A stretch of DNA of 35,332 bases from an uncultured Holosporaceae bacterium (GTDB taxonomy: Bacteria; Pseudomonadota; Alphaproteobacteria; RUG11792). The notes beneath the pieces were generated by a model. It searched no databases. It saw only the letters and a program-made list of their open reading frames with translations, and was not told the DNA's origin. Each line of letters starts with the position of its first letter. The first letter of the stretch is position 1. Below are positions 16,266-25,390 of the stretch, piece by piece. The stretch is taken from contig CAMYPB010000002.1 of the NCBI GenBank assembly GCA_947285985.1, positions 1-35,332 on the forward strand, written 5' to 3'. The position numbers were made by a program, and so were the translations under genes.

Positions 16266-16583
16266 CTCTCGTAACTCACAAAAATATAAACATAACTTCC
16301 TGATATTATATACTGATTTTCATTCAAACGATACATTTCGTACACATTTTTTGAAGTTTTTTTTTAAGAAAAAACTTATAAACATACTCATAACAATTAT
16401 ACAACATAAAATTAACATTTTTTTCAACATATCTCAAAACCTGAAAATCCAAGGCATAGACAATAAAATTGTGTGAGTTATTCACAGTATGTTACACTAA
16501 TAATATCTTGATCTTTGAAAATTATAATGTGATAATGAATTGCATATTAAAAATAGAGATGCTTTTATTTTGATTATGCGAGC
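16266..16583. other. Divergent intergenic region between hslV and MFS paralogue 3
   Basis: 318 bp, very AT-rich, with no coding sequence. It holds the promoters of both divergent genes. A DnaA-box-like TTATTCACA occurs at 16478-16486. No RNA gene or clear terminator hairpin is seen. Confidence 0.6.
16508..16536 (+). promoter_or_regulatory. Probable promoter of MFS paralogue 3
   Basis: TTGATC (16508-16513), a 17-bp spacer, then GATAAT (16531-16536), about 57 bp upstream of the first ATG. Confidence 0.5.
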
Positions 16584-16592
16584 GTGAGCTTT

Positions 16593-17807
16593 ATGATGAA
16601 GATTTTTTCGAAAATTCCAGGATGTATCAAGGCGATCGGAATCGTTTCATTCCTTTTGAATGCATCAACCTTGATAGTCTATAGTATTTTCGGGCTATAC
16701 CTTCATGAAAAGTTGGGCGTTGATCTAAAAAAAATAGGATTTCTTGATGGTGCGGTTGAAGCCTTCTCTTTCATAATAAAAATAGGTTCGGGGATAATAA
16801 GCGACTGTATAATGAATAGGAAATTCTTGCTTTTACTTGGCGGAATATTTCTTTTTATTGCAAAACCTCTTGAAGCCACTGCGAAAACGTATTGGTTGTT
16901 GTTTCAGGCGAAAATTTTGGAACGTTTTGGAAATGGACTTCAATCGACTCCAAGAGACGCGATCGTTGGAGATTGGGCCCCAAAAAATTCGAAGGGAACG
17001 TGTTTTGGATTTCGTCAGACTCTCGCAGCCCTTGGATCTGTTGTTGGGGCGATCCTCGCATTCGTTCTTCTTGACTATTCCAATGGAGATTTTCAATTCG
17101 TCTTCTGGATGGCCTCCATTCCATCGGGTTTCGCATTGCTCGTCATAATATTATTTGTACGTGAAAAAAAACAGTGCAATAAAACACAAGTAAAAAATTG
17201 TAATATCAAGAAATTTAGAAGAATAACAATAAAAGATATCAAGAATTTGGGTCCTCAATATTGGATGCTCATAGGAATCGCATCGACATACATGATCTCG
17301 AAAGTAACAGAATCCCTCGTTATTTTGTATGTCATCAAGAAATTGGGACTCCCCGTGAATTATGGACCTATATGTATGATATGCTATCAAATTGCGAATA
17401 GTTTCATATCTCTTCCTGCGGGAATTATATCGGATAAATTAAAACGAAGAGAGAACGTGTTTATATTTGGAATCATTATATTTCTTCTTTCTGATATTTT
17501 GTTTATATTTGGAAATACTATGATTGCGATGATTTTCGCACTTTTTTTCCTTGGATCTTATATAGGAATTTCACAGAGTATATTTCCTGCAAAGATTATA
17601 GACCTCGTTCCTTCCGATCTGAAGGGTACGGGAATAGGAATCTTCAATTTCGTGTGCGCGACATCATTTTTGATAGGGGGGAGTATGTCGGGATATATAG
17701 CCGATAAATACAATATGCAAATGTCATTTATCGTGAGTTCATTGCTCGCTATATTTTCACTCTCCGTCCTCCTGATATCGAAAAAATTTAAATTCAATAA
17801 ACAATAA
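16593..17807 (+). CDS. Major facilitator superfamily transporter (paralogue 3 of 3)
   Basis: Inner-membrane carrier of about 404 aa with about 12 membrane segments, homologous to the tandem pair at 10.6-13.1 kb. It has SDCIMNRKF in the loop 2-3 position and ERFGNGLQSTPRDAIVGDWAPKN in the shared loop 4-5 motif. The frame can also start at GTG 16584; the ATG pair at 16593/16596 is preferred, and no strong Shine-Dalgarno site decides. The small secreted protein gene follows after 27 bp and may be cotranscribed. It differs most from the other two in the second half, so it may carry a different substrate. Confidence 0.88.
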   Translation: MMKIFSKIPGCIKAIGIVSFLLNASTLIVYSIFGLYLHEKLGVDLKKIGFLDGAVEAFSFIIKIGSGIISDCIMNRKFLLLLGGIFLFIAKPLEATAKTYWLLFQAKILERFGNGLQSTPRDAIVGDWAPKNSKGTCFGFRQTLAALGSVVGAILAFVLLDYSNGDFQFVFWMASIPSGFALLVIILFVREKKQCNKTQVKNCNIKKFRRITIKDIKNLGPQYWMLIGIASTYMISKVTESLVILYVIKKLGLPVNYGPICMICYQIANSFISLPAGIISDKLKRRENVFIFGIIIFLLSDILFIFGNTMIAMIFALFFLGSYIGISQSIFPAKIIDLVPSDLKGTGIGIFNFVCATSFLIGGSMSGYIADKYNMQMSFIVSSLLAIFSLSVLLISKKFKFNKQ

Positions 17808-17834
17808 ATAATATTTAGTATTAGGGAGGATAAA

Positions 17835-18173
17835 ATGAAGTTTCTGTCAAAGATTAATCAAAGTTTATTCAAAATAATATTTTGTTGTCTATTTTATAAC
17901 TCATCATATGCGAAGACCGATATTTTTATACATCACTATAGTAAATTTATAGTTGCCATAGAAAATGAGGATTTAAGCGGAATTTTTTATAGGGGACTCG
18001 ATATCATAGAAATCGCGTATAGTGGAGATATAGACGCAATAAAACAACTCTATATAGTCTATCAATACTGTCCAACACTTAAGAAAAACATATTATATAC
18101 CTTAAAAAAAATAAAGAGGGAAAAGTCCGATATCTCGGGTCTATGTGAATCCATAATAAATAAAATATCTTAA
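17835..18173 (+). CDS. Small secreted protein of unknown function, 112 aa
   Basis: Not recognised. A very good ribosome binding site (GGGAGG, 5-6 nt before ATG) and a Sec signal peptide (KINQSLFKIIFCCLFYNSSYA, cleavage about residue 26) make it a likely gene. The mature part is about 86 aa, helical, Ile/Tyr/Lys-rich, with two cysteines (YCPTLKK, GLCESI). The pattern GDIDAIKQLYIVYQYCPTLKKNILYTLKKI could be a single helical-repeat hairpin, but this is only a guess. It is the last gene before the candidate origin. Confidence 0.7.
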   Translation: MKFLSKINQSLFKIIFCCLFYNSSYAKTDIFIHHYSKFIVAIENEDLSGIFYRGLDIIEIAYSGDIDAIKQLYIVYQYCPTLKKNILYTLKKIKREKSDISGLCESIINKIS

Positions 18174-18511
18174 TATATATTTTTTGTTGTGGTTGTTAAT
18201 CCTTGTGAATTGTGTGAATAAAAATTTTTCACAAAGTTATTCACAGGTTTGTTCGTATGATTTTCAAGGCTTTTTGAAGGTTATTATTTTTATGTTGATA
18301 AGTTTTTCAAGGTGTGAATTATCTGATGATAAAAATTATATAAATTTTGATGATAATTTTATGTGTTGAAAACGAAAAAGTTATTCACATATTTTCACCA
18401 GCTTTCTAAACTTTTTCACAGATTTTTTTGAAAATAATGATGGCTTTTGTCATATTTATCAACATACAATATATGACATTATGACATGGTTTTTGTGTTT
18501 TATGACGTGAT
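18174..18511. other. Candidate replication origin region (DnaA-box cluster)
   Basis: 338 bp without a convincing gene. Matches to the relaxed DnaA box TTWTNCACA are: 18213-18221 (minus), 18225-18233, 18237-18245, 18381-18389 and 18412-18420 (plus). Three of these are TTATTCACA. The first three start 12 bp apart. Near matches are TGTGAATTA (18313-18321) and TTATCAACA (18456-18464). Between the two box groups is an AT-rich stretch that could unwind. The parS cluster in the same window supports origin proximity. The function is inferred. Confidence 0.5.
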
Positions 18512-20344
18512 ATGAAAATAAAATCTCGATTGTTATATTTAGTATTATTTTATAATATTTGTTTTTGTGAGGTATACTCCCAAAAAGTTTTTATAGAAGG
18601 AGTCAATAACAAAGAAATACTTGACGTCATAATGACATGCGTTGTTTCATCGAGTAAACTCCATGAGAAAGAGTCCGTCTTTTCGAGATTTCGTATCAAG
18701 AAGGATATAGAGACAATAAAAGATATATTATATTCATTTGGATATTTTGATGCGGATGTATCTCATAGTATCAAAAATAAGAAAATACATTTTATTATCG
18801 ATTTGAAAACACGTTATAAATTTTATGATGTCCTCATAAAATACAAGGATTTTCCGGAATATAGATCTGGTTTGAAAATAGGGGAGGTCTTCAAATTGAT
18901 CAATATAGAACAAGGGTCATACACGTCAACGGGAGAAATTTCTCGTGCAAATTCTAAATTGAAAAGATTTTTCGAAAAAAGAGGATTCGCGTTCGTGAAT
19001 ATCTCAAATCCGAAATTGAAGTTGGATAGGAAAAATAAAAGATTTCGTGTTGTATACTCTATAACCCTTAATAAAAAAATAATTTTAGATAAAACTATTA
19101 TAAAAATCGAAGGTGCAAAACATAAAAAACAGACGATTGTTTCTCAATTCGTTGAAAATAGAATATGTTGGAGGGATGGAGATGTTTTCGATATCGAAAA
19201 ATTAGAGGATACAAAAGAAGATATTATGAAGAGTGGGATATTTTCGTCTATCGATATAAATCTCTCCGATCCAAAGGACGATCAAAACGATAAAAATGTC
19301 GCGCATGCAAATGTCTATATAAATATCAAGGAAGCCCTCCTTCGAGATATATCAATCGGGGGAAAATACGGATCCATCGAAAAATTTGGAGCGAATATAA
19401 CGTGGACTCATTATAATATCGATGGAAAAGGAGGGAGATTGTCATTGATTCTCGATGGATCAAAGAATATAAAAAAATATAGTATATTATATAATAAATA
19501 TGATCTTTTTGGTCCTCGTCAAGAATTAAAAAATAAAATATATTCAGGATACGAAAATACAAAGGCCTATAAAGTGCGTCGATATGGAATAGAGAGTATT
19601 TTATGGATTCCAATCGTTCGAAAAATACAGTTTGGTTTTGGGTTCTTTTTTGAAGATTCAACGAACTTTCCAATAAATCTCTCTATAAATGAAAGGGATA
19701 TAAAAAAATCGAGACAAAAATTTGATGGATACGGAATTCCGTTTGGGATCAATATCGATACGACAAAAAATTATCTCGATCCCCAATCTGGAATAAGAAC
19801 GACAATAATGTCAACAAATTATCTCAATAAAAATAAGTTTTCGATCGTTGAAGGAAAGTGTTCGTGTTATATTCCAATGTCTTCAAATGAATATAACAAT
19901 AGAATGGTTATGTCTGGATTTATTAAGATGGGATCAATATTGAATGCTGATAGTCTCTATATACCACGAGATAAATTATTTTTTGGGGGGGGATCGAATT
20001 CTGTGAGGGGATATGGATTCCAAAAGCTCGGGCCATACGATGACAATAGAAAACCAATAGGAGGACGATCGATTTTTGAGATCGGAATAGAACCGCGTTA
20101 TAAAATAAATGATGATATGGGAATAGTTGCGTTTATTGAAGGAGGACGTGTTTTTTCAAATCAAGTTCCAAACGTATTCTCAAATAAATTGTTATGGGGA
20201 TGGGGAGTGGGATGTCGATACTATACCCCCCTCGGACCTATACGATTTGATCTCGCATTTCCAACGAAAATACGAAAAACATCCTCCGGGAAAAAAGTGG
20301 ATTCAAAATTCAACATTTATATTAGTATTGGACAGGCATTTTAA
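18512..20344 (+). CDS. tamA: Outer-membrane translocation/assembly module protein TamA (Omp85 family)
   Basis: 610-aa outer-membrane protein with a signal peptide (to about residue 24), a periplasmic region of about 250 aa compatible with three POTRA domains, and a C-terminal beta barrel (about 285-610). The Omp85 loop-6 motif is visible as FFGGGSNSVRGYGFQKLGP (from about 490, VRGY core), followed by GGRSIFEIGIEPRY, GWGVGCRYYTPLGPIRFDLAFP and a terminal IGQAF ending in phenylalanine, the usual barrel signal. Length and domain count fit TamA (about 580 aa) rather than BamA (about 800 aa, five POTRA). TamA with TamB helps insert outer-membrane proteins and move lipid; tamB is not in the window. 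Confidence 0.8.
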   Translation: MKIKSRLLYLVLFYNICFCEVYSQKVFIEGVNNKEILDVIMTCVVSSSKLHEKESVFSRFRIKKDIETIKDILYSFGYFDADVSHSIKNKKIHFIIDLKTRYKFYDVLIKYKDFPEYRSGLKIGEVFKLINIEQGSYTSTGEISRANSKLKRFFEKRGFAFVNISNPKLKLDRKNKRFRVVYSITLNKKIILDKTIIKIEGAKHKKQTIVSQFVENRICWRDGDVFDIEKLEDTKEDIMKSGIFSSIDINLSDPKDDQNDKNVAHANVYINIKEALLRDISIGGKYGSIEKFGANITWTHYNIDGKGGRLSLILDGSKNIKKYSILYNKYDLFGPRQELKNKIYSGYENTKAYKVRRYGIESILWIPIVRKIQFGFGFFFEDSTNFPINLSINERDIKKSRQKFDGYGIPFGINIDTTKNYLDPQSGIRTTIMSTNYLNKNKFSIVEGKCSCYIPMSSNEYNNRMVMSGFIKMGSILNADSLYIPRDKLFFGGGSNSVRGYGFQKLGPYDDNRKPIGGRSIFEIGIEPRYKINDDMGIVAFIEGGRVFSNQVPNVFSNKLLWGWGVGCRYYTPLGPIRFDLAFPTKIRKTSSGKKVDSKFNIYISIGQAF

Positions 20345-20447
20345 AAAAAATTGTGGAAAATTGTCGTCCTTAACGTTTTATTAAGATTTTTATGGTCTAA
20401 TTATATATGAAAATTGAGTTTTTTACTTTAATTAGGGGAGAAATCTT

Positions 20448-22163
20448 ATGAACAAAAACATGTTATTGTTGACAGCAATTTTCTCAACGGGTTTGATATC
20501 CAATTCATTTGCGAGTGGTCAAAAGGATGATTTACACGAGAGTACAGATCCTGGGTGTCATTGTGATTTTTCAAACCTCACATCAAATGATGAAATATTA
20601 ACACAATGTGTGGATACATTGAAGAAGACAAATAAATATACTGACCTAAACACTTTTTTGTCTCATGTGAGGAATTCAGGTGGTAAATATATTTCACTTG
20701 AGGCGTTGCAAAAGGTTTTTAGTGATCAGTATACTGGCACTGATATTGCGAGATCCGAGGCTCTTATAAAATTCAAGAACACGGTTGCAGGAATTTTCTA
20801 TGGGGTTTCCGACGCGATTGAGAAGGGCAAAGAACCGAAAGTCAACTGTGGAAAAATAATGTTGAGTCAGGATGTGACATTCAAATTGGGTGATAAAGAT
20901 TTCACATATGAAATATTGAAAGGAACTGCAGATGAATTTTTCACATGGATGGGCGGATTTAAAGATATACAGCTTGGTGGAGCTGATGTGGAAATAGGAG
21001 GGTTTGAACCTAAAGAAGGATTCCATGCAGAAACTTTGATATCAATATATAATGATATATTGAAAGATAAGTTAAATGGCACTAATATACAAAAATCATT
21101 TGAAGGTATACTCTCGTATATTGGAAGAACGTTGCATGATAATATGTTATATGGTAGCACGAAGTTTGATACAGAATATTTTGAAAAAGAGATCACAGAG
21201 GGATTTGTTGATGATGCTGTTAAATTGGATGATACTAAGAGTGATTCGGCAGGAGGGTGTGAAGTTGATAAACCTGATAATTTCAAAATAGTCGCTCATG
21301 CATTGTGTAGTAAAGATTATTATAATGGCGACGTAAAAACTCGTTTTGAAAGCTTTTTCAAAGACATGAATAGTTTGGGTTTGTTCAAATTAAAGGAGCA
21401 AGTCGACTCTAAGATCGAGAATGGGTTGAAGCCATATAAAATGGCATTTGTGAAGACATATACTGAAGATATAATCAAAAAAATAAATGAAGAAGTAAAA
21501 TATTTACACGAAAATAAAGTATTGAATGATAATCCAGAAGTATATAAAATAGTAGAATCCCTCTATGGAATGAAAGATATCATAACAACAGAATCATACA
21601 CGTATTGGTTGAATCCTACAGAAGCGAAAAGTAACAAATTCACAGAAGTTGTTGATGATAAAGAAAAAACTATAAAATTACCTCATGGTCTTAATAATTT
21701 TGAGGGTAATCCATTGGTTTTTGATGTGTCGAAAGGAGAATTTAAATTCGGTAAAAATCCAGCAATCACATGGGATAGTACAGGTTGGAACGAATTTGGA
21801 AAGACGGGAACAGGGGGGCAAGGAACTGATAAGATTTATTCATCATATATCGAACAAACTCCTCAAGGAGCCCTCGTCAAATATTTGACACTCGTTGGAG
21901 AATTGGCGAAAGATTTGAGTGATGACAAATCTGAGACTGTCAATTTCTCGGATACAAAAGATAAAGTTTTGGCCAATATTCAATGTTTCATGGATAATTT
22001 CACTCGCGCATTGCAAGCTCTTGAATTGCGGGCTCTTGACGACAATAACACGGGTAACGCAGTGACATATAACAAATTGTTCACAAAACGTGATTCAGAC
22101 TACAACAGAGATATGATGCACATCTTCTCGGATAACTTTATAGATCAAAATATTTACGGATAA
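20448..22163 (+). CDS. Large secreted protein of unknown function, 571 aa
   Basis: Not recognised. GGGGAG 6-7 nt before the ATG, a textbook signal peptide (MNKNMLLLTAIFSTGLISNSFA, cleavage after SFA about residue 22) and a strong terminator make it a solid single gene. The mature protein is acidic and soluble in appearance, with scattered cysteines (CHCDF, QCVD, NCGK, GGCEVD, LCSKD, QCFMD), no membrane segment and no repeats. The final residue is Gly, not Phe, so it is not an obvious barrel. It may be periplasmic or exported; a host-directed role is speculation. Confidence 0.8.
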   Translation: MNKNMLLLTAIFSTGLISNSFASGQKDDLHESTDPGCHCDFSNLTSNDEILTQCVDTLKKTNKYTDLNTFLSHVRNSGGKYISLEALQKVFSDQYTGTDIARSEALIKFKNTVAGIFYGVSDAIEKGKEPKVNCGKIMLSQDVTFKLGDKDFTYEILKGTADEFFTWMGGFKDIQLGGADVEIGGFEPKEGFHAETLISIYNDILKDKLNGTNIQKSFEGILSYIGRTLHDNMLYGSTKFDTEYFEKEITEGFVDDAVKLDDTKSDSAGGCEVDKPDNFKIVAHALCSKDYYNGDVKTRFESFFKDMNSLGLFKLKEQVDSKIENGLKPYKMAFVKTYTEDIIKKINEEVKYLHENKVLNDNPEVYKIVESLYGMKDIITTESYTYWLNPTEAKSNKFTEVVDDKEKTIKLPHGLNNFEGNPLVFDVSKGEFKFGKNPAITWDSTGWNEFGKTGTGGQGTDKIYSSYIEQTPQGALVKYLTLVGELAKDLSDDKSETVNFSDTKDKVLANIQCFMDNFTRALQALELRALDDNNTGNAVTYNKLFTKRDSDYNRDMMHIFSDNFIDQNIYG

Positions 22164-22175
22164 TATAAACAAGAG

Positions 22176-22204
22176 GTCCACATGAAAAAGTGTGGACTTT
22201 TTTT
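22176..22204 (+). terminator. Rho-independent terminator of the 571-aa protein gene
   Basis: GTCCACA (22176-22182), loop TGAAAAAG, TGTGGAC (22191-22197), then seven T residues, 13 nt after the stop. Confidence 0.92.
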
Positions 22205-22253
22205 CCTATTTGATCAAAAATATGGGGGACAATGATAAAAATTATGATGAAAT

Positions 22254-23366
22254 ATGATAAAATTATCCAGTCCATACGTCGATCAAGATGAAAAAGATGC
22301 AGTCTGTCGTGTTTTGGACAGTCATGTCCTCAATATGGGCGTTGAAACTCGCGAATTCGAAAGGGAATTGAAAAATTTTTGGGGGAGAGAAGATATAAAT
22401 GTGTGCTGCGTGAATTCGTGTACTGCGGCCCTCCAAATCGCGATGCAATCCCATGGAATTGGAAATGATGATGAAGTCCTCGTCCCAAGTTTCACGTTTG
22501 TCTCAACATTTCAAGCAGTTTCCGCGACGGGAGCCATCCCTATACCCGTTGATATTGATATAGACGATGGATTTATCAGTATAGATGATATAAAAAACAG
22601 AATATCAAAGAAAACGAGATGTATAATCCCCGTTTTATTTGCGGGTTGTGATCAAAAAATAGATAAAATTTATGATTTCGCAGACCATAACAATTTGATC
22701 GTTATTGAAGATGCGGCCCATTCCTTTGGAGACGAAGATATCATAAAACGAGCGGGAACATTATGTTTCAGTTTTGATGCAATAAAAAATATAACGTGTT
22801 CTGATGGAGGGGCAATTGTCACAAGTAATAATGAAGTATACAATAAGTTAAAAGATATACGATTACTTGGGGTTATTGGAGATACAGAGGCTCGTTATAA
22901 TGGTCAAAGAAGTTGGAATTCCGACACGGTTGATCAGGGATGGAGATATCATATGAGTAATATATGTGCGTCTATTGGAAGAGCACAACTTCGAAAATTT
23001 GAGGGTATTATCAAATATAGACGTCAGTTATATTCACGTATGTATGTTGAAGGACTCCATGATATAGAATGGATAAAATTGTTTCCTATAAAATACAAGA
23101 CATCTGTTCCTCATATTTTTCCAATAATTCTCCCAAATGAAAATGTTCGTAATCATCTTAAGAAATATCTATTGGATAATGGGATAGAATCAGGAATACA
23201 GTATAAACCAAATCATTTATTGACGAAATTCAATAGAGGATACAATCTTCCAAAAACCGAGGAATTGTATAGTCGTATTTTATCGATTCCCGTTCATCCA
23301 AGATTATCAGAGGACGAAGTCTCGTATATAATAGATAAAATTCGAAATTTTAAAGATATGGCATAA
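22254..23366 (+). CDS. DegT/DnrJ/EryC1/StrS family PLP-dependent aminotransferase
   Basis: 370-aa fold-type I aminotransferase of the sugar-aminotransferase family, which usually transaminates nucleotide-linked ketosugars for surface polysaccharides. Seen: CVNSCTAALQIAM (cofactor phosphate region, 52-64), PSFTFVSTFQAV (78-89), the PLP-nitrogen Asp153 in IEDAAHSFG, and the Schiff-base lysine in FSFDAIKNITCSDGGAIVT (Lys178). The family's usual SxHxxKxxTTGEGG is modified to SFDAIKNITCSDGG. The start at 22254 is fixed by a stop just upstream. No other sugar-nucleotide gene is adjacent; birA follows after 6 bp. The exact substrate is unknown. Confidence 0.85.
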   Translation: MIKLSSPYVDQDEKDAVCRVLDSHVLNMGVETREFERELKNFWGREDINVCCVNSCTAALQIAMQSHGIGNDDEVLVPSFTFVSTFQAVSATGAIPIPVDIDIDDGFISIDDIKNRISKKTRCIIPVLFAGCDQKIDKIYDFADHNNLIVIEDAAHSFGDEDIIKRAGTLCFSFDAIKNITCSDGGAIVTSNNEVYNKLKDIRLLGVIGDTEARYNGQRSWNSDTVDQGWRYHMSNICASIGRAQLRKFEGIIKYRRQLYSRMYVEGLHDIEWIKLFPIKYKTSVPHIFPIILPNENVRNHLKKYLLDNGIESGIQYKPNHLLTKFNRGYNLPKTEELYSRILSIPVHPRLSEDEVSYIIDKIRNFKDMA

Positions 23367-23372
23367 ATTTTT

Positions 23373-23888
23373 ATGAAAATACTTCATATCGATAAAACGG
23401 ACACAACTCAAAATATCGCGATGGATTTTATATATAATAAAATTGATGATATTTTGATAATGTCCGATATTCAAACTTCAGGACGAGGAAGACTCAATGA
23501 TCGAACATGGAAGAGTATGCCCGGGAATTTCCATGGATCTTATATAATCAATATTGCGGAGTATGGGATTCGTGAAAATTCTGTCTCTATACTTAACGAT
23601 ATAGTTTTAGATGTTATTTTTGAATATATCAAAAGTATTGATAAGTGTTGTGATAGTATAAAAATCAAGAGACCAAATGATATACTAATAAACAATAAGA
23701 AAGTTTCGGGTGTTTTAATTGAGGTTTTTTATCCGTATGTTATTGTTGGGATCGGAATAAACACGAAATTTTCTCCTCTTCCTCCGATATCAACGAGTTT
23801 GCGCGATGAATTTGGAATTGATATATCGAATTATGATATCGGGCATTTTATATATAATATTATGATAAAGAAAATAACATGCATATAG
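23373..23888 (+). CDS. birA: Biotin--[acetyl-CoA-carboxylase] ligase, catalytic domain only
   Basis: 171-aa BirA-type ligase that transfers biotin via biotinyl-AMP to the carboxylase carrier protein. The biotinyl-AMP loop is GRGRLNDRTWKSMPGNFHGS (about residues 38-57), followed by KRPNDILINNKKVSGVLIE (about 108-126) with the conserved lysine, and VIVGIGIN. There is no N-terminal DNA-binding domain, so it is not a repressor, and the C-terminal SH3-like domain is missing or much reduced compared with longer homologues. It overlaps nuoN by 10 bp. In alphaproteobacteria birA usually follows nuoN; here it precedes it. Confidence 0.85.
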   Translation: MKILHIDKTDTTQNIAMDFIYNKIDDILIMSDIQTSGRGRLNDRTWKSMPGNFHGSYIINIAEYGIRENSVSILNDIVLDVIFEYIKSIDKCCDSIKIKRPNDILINNKKVSGVLIEVFYPYVIVGIGINTKFSPLPPISTSLRDEFGIDISNYDIGHFIYNIMIKKITCI

Positions 23889-25330
23889 AAAATCACATGA
23901 CAGTTGGGAGTTTGATCATCGAAAATATACTCGGAATATTTCCAGAGATTTTTTTAGGATTCTTCATACTTTTCATATCGTGTTTTTGTGTTTTTCAAGA
24001 TAAGGACAAATTTCGAAATATTCTTATAAAAAGTATTGTTATATTTCATGGAATTGTTGCGATTCCGATTATTTTATTTATATCTCTTTCGATATACTAT
24101 TCATCATGGCTTTTTATATATAATTATAGTTCATATTGTCTTGCTCTTTTTATAGTACTCGTTAGTGGAATATGTGTATTTTTGATGTCTTCAAAAAGAT
24201 ATACTAGTTTTATACCTCAAAATTTGATAGTTGTCGTATTGGGTTTTGAATTCTCATTATTACTCGGGTTATACTCTAATAATCTAATAATATTCTTCAT
24301 TGCATTTGAGTTATACACAATCTGTCTAACGTTATTCATCCTTTTCGATAATAATAAAAATATTGATATTGCGAAGAGATATTTGATTATATCGATTGTG
24401 ACGGGAATGAGTTATGTTTATGGATTGAGTTTATATTATCTAGATTTTGGAGGGGTGTCGTTTATCGATAAAATCCATGATATTTCCATAACGGGGGAGA
24501 TAGGGACATTTTTAATATTATCTTATATACTTTTCAAGATGGGGGCCTCTCCTTTTCATTCTTGGATGATAGATGTCTATAGATCGGTTGGATTTTATAT
24601 TATATTGATTTTGGATACTATTTCTAAAATCGTTATGTTTATTATACTAATGAAGATGTGTAATTTTCTATCGAGGAATGGAATAGATTCCTATCGAATA
24701 CTCATCAATATATCGTCTATAATATCGATGATTATCGGATGTGTTGCGCCATTTCGCGAAGATAATATAAAAAAATTTATGGGATATTTTTCGATAGGAC
24801 ACATAGGATTCGGATTGTCTGTTTTGTGTCTCGATGGAAATAGGGTGGTTTTGAACAAGGATGCAATGATATACGTTCTATCGTATACTATTTCATCATT
24901 GTTATTCTTCACATCTATAATATATATAAATTTTCGAAAGAAGATACAAAGTAAAAATGATTTATCGAGTGTGTTTATGATATCGAAGACATGTTGGATT
25001 GCGATGATTATCGCGATTTTATCGATGACATCTATTCCTCCATTTTTTGGATTTCTCTCTAAATTTTGGATTTTTTCGGATTTCTTGATACTCAAAAGAT
25101 ATGATATGTTGTTTATCGGGGGTCTATACTCTATTTTGTCGTTTGTTTGTGTCATCAATATTTTGAAGTATTTAGTGGGGGGGTATACAATGAAGTATAC
25201 CATAATAGAAACATGTCGAAAATTGAGTATGAGGACGTATTTATTTATAATAACTTTGATATCATGTTGCGTGTTGTGGAGTATTTATTTTGAGAATATT
25301 AATAGATTTATACTAAAAATAATGCGATAA
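23879..25330 (+). CDS. nuoN: NADH-quinone oxidoreductase subunit N
   Basis: Antiporter-like membrane subunit of respiratory complex I, 483 aa, about 14 membrane segments, matching NuoN length. Recognisable family parts are FFIAFELYTICLTLFIL, LFKMGASPFHSWMIDVYRSVGF (about 220-240), the conserved NI.R...Y.SIGHIGF-type segment (KKFMGYFSIGHIGFGLSVL) and SMTSIPPFFGFLSKFWIF. The start at 23879 overlaps birA; Met7 at 23897 is an alternative. No other nuo gene is in the window, so nuoN is split from the usual nuo cluster or the cluster is dispersed. Its presence implies aerobic NADH oxidation with proton pumping. Confidence 0.93.
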   Translation: MHIENHMTVGSLIIENILGIFPEIFLGFFILFISCFCVFQDKDKFRNILIKSIVIFHGIVAIPIILFISLSIYYSSWLFIYNYSSYCLALFIVLVSGICVFLMSSKRYTSFIPQNLIVVVLGFEFSLLLGLYSNNLIIFFIAFELYTICLTLFILFDNNKNIDIAKRYLIISIVTGMSYVYGLSLYYLDFGGVSFIDKIHDISITGEIGTFLILSYILFKMGASPFHSWMIDVYRSVGFYIILILDTISKIVMFIILMKMCNFLSRNGIDSYRILINISSIISMIIGCVAPFREDNIKKFMGYFSIGHIGFGLSVLCLDGNRVVLNKDAMIYVLSYTISSLLFFTSIIYINFRKKIQSKNDLSSVFMISKTCWIAMIIAILSMTSIPPFFGFLSKFWIFSDFLILKRYDMLFIGGLYSILSFVCVINILKYLVGGYTMKYTIIETCRKLSMRTYLFIITLISCCVLWSIYFENINRFILKIMR

Positions 25331-25390
25331 CATAAAAATATTGTCTGAATCGAAGGGATCATATATTATTGTTTAGTGATAAAATTGAGT

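Noticed and set aside
18184..18369. 61-codon open frame in the candidate origin gap
   Set aside because: It has no good ribosome binding site, its composition follows the DnaA-box repeats, and it overlaps the box cluster. It is more likely non-coding.
18512..20344. Calling the Omp85 protein BamA
   Set aside because: At 610 aa with room for about three POTRA domains it is too short for BamA, and its barrel motifs fit the TamA branch better.
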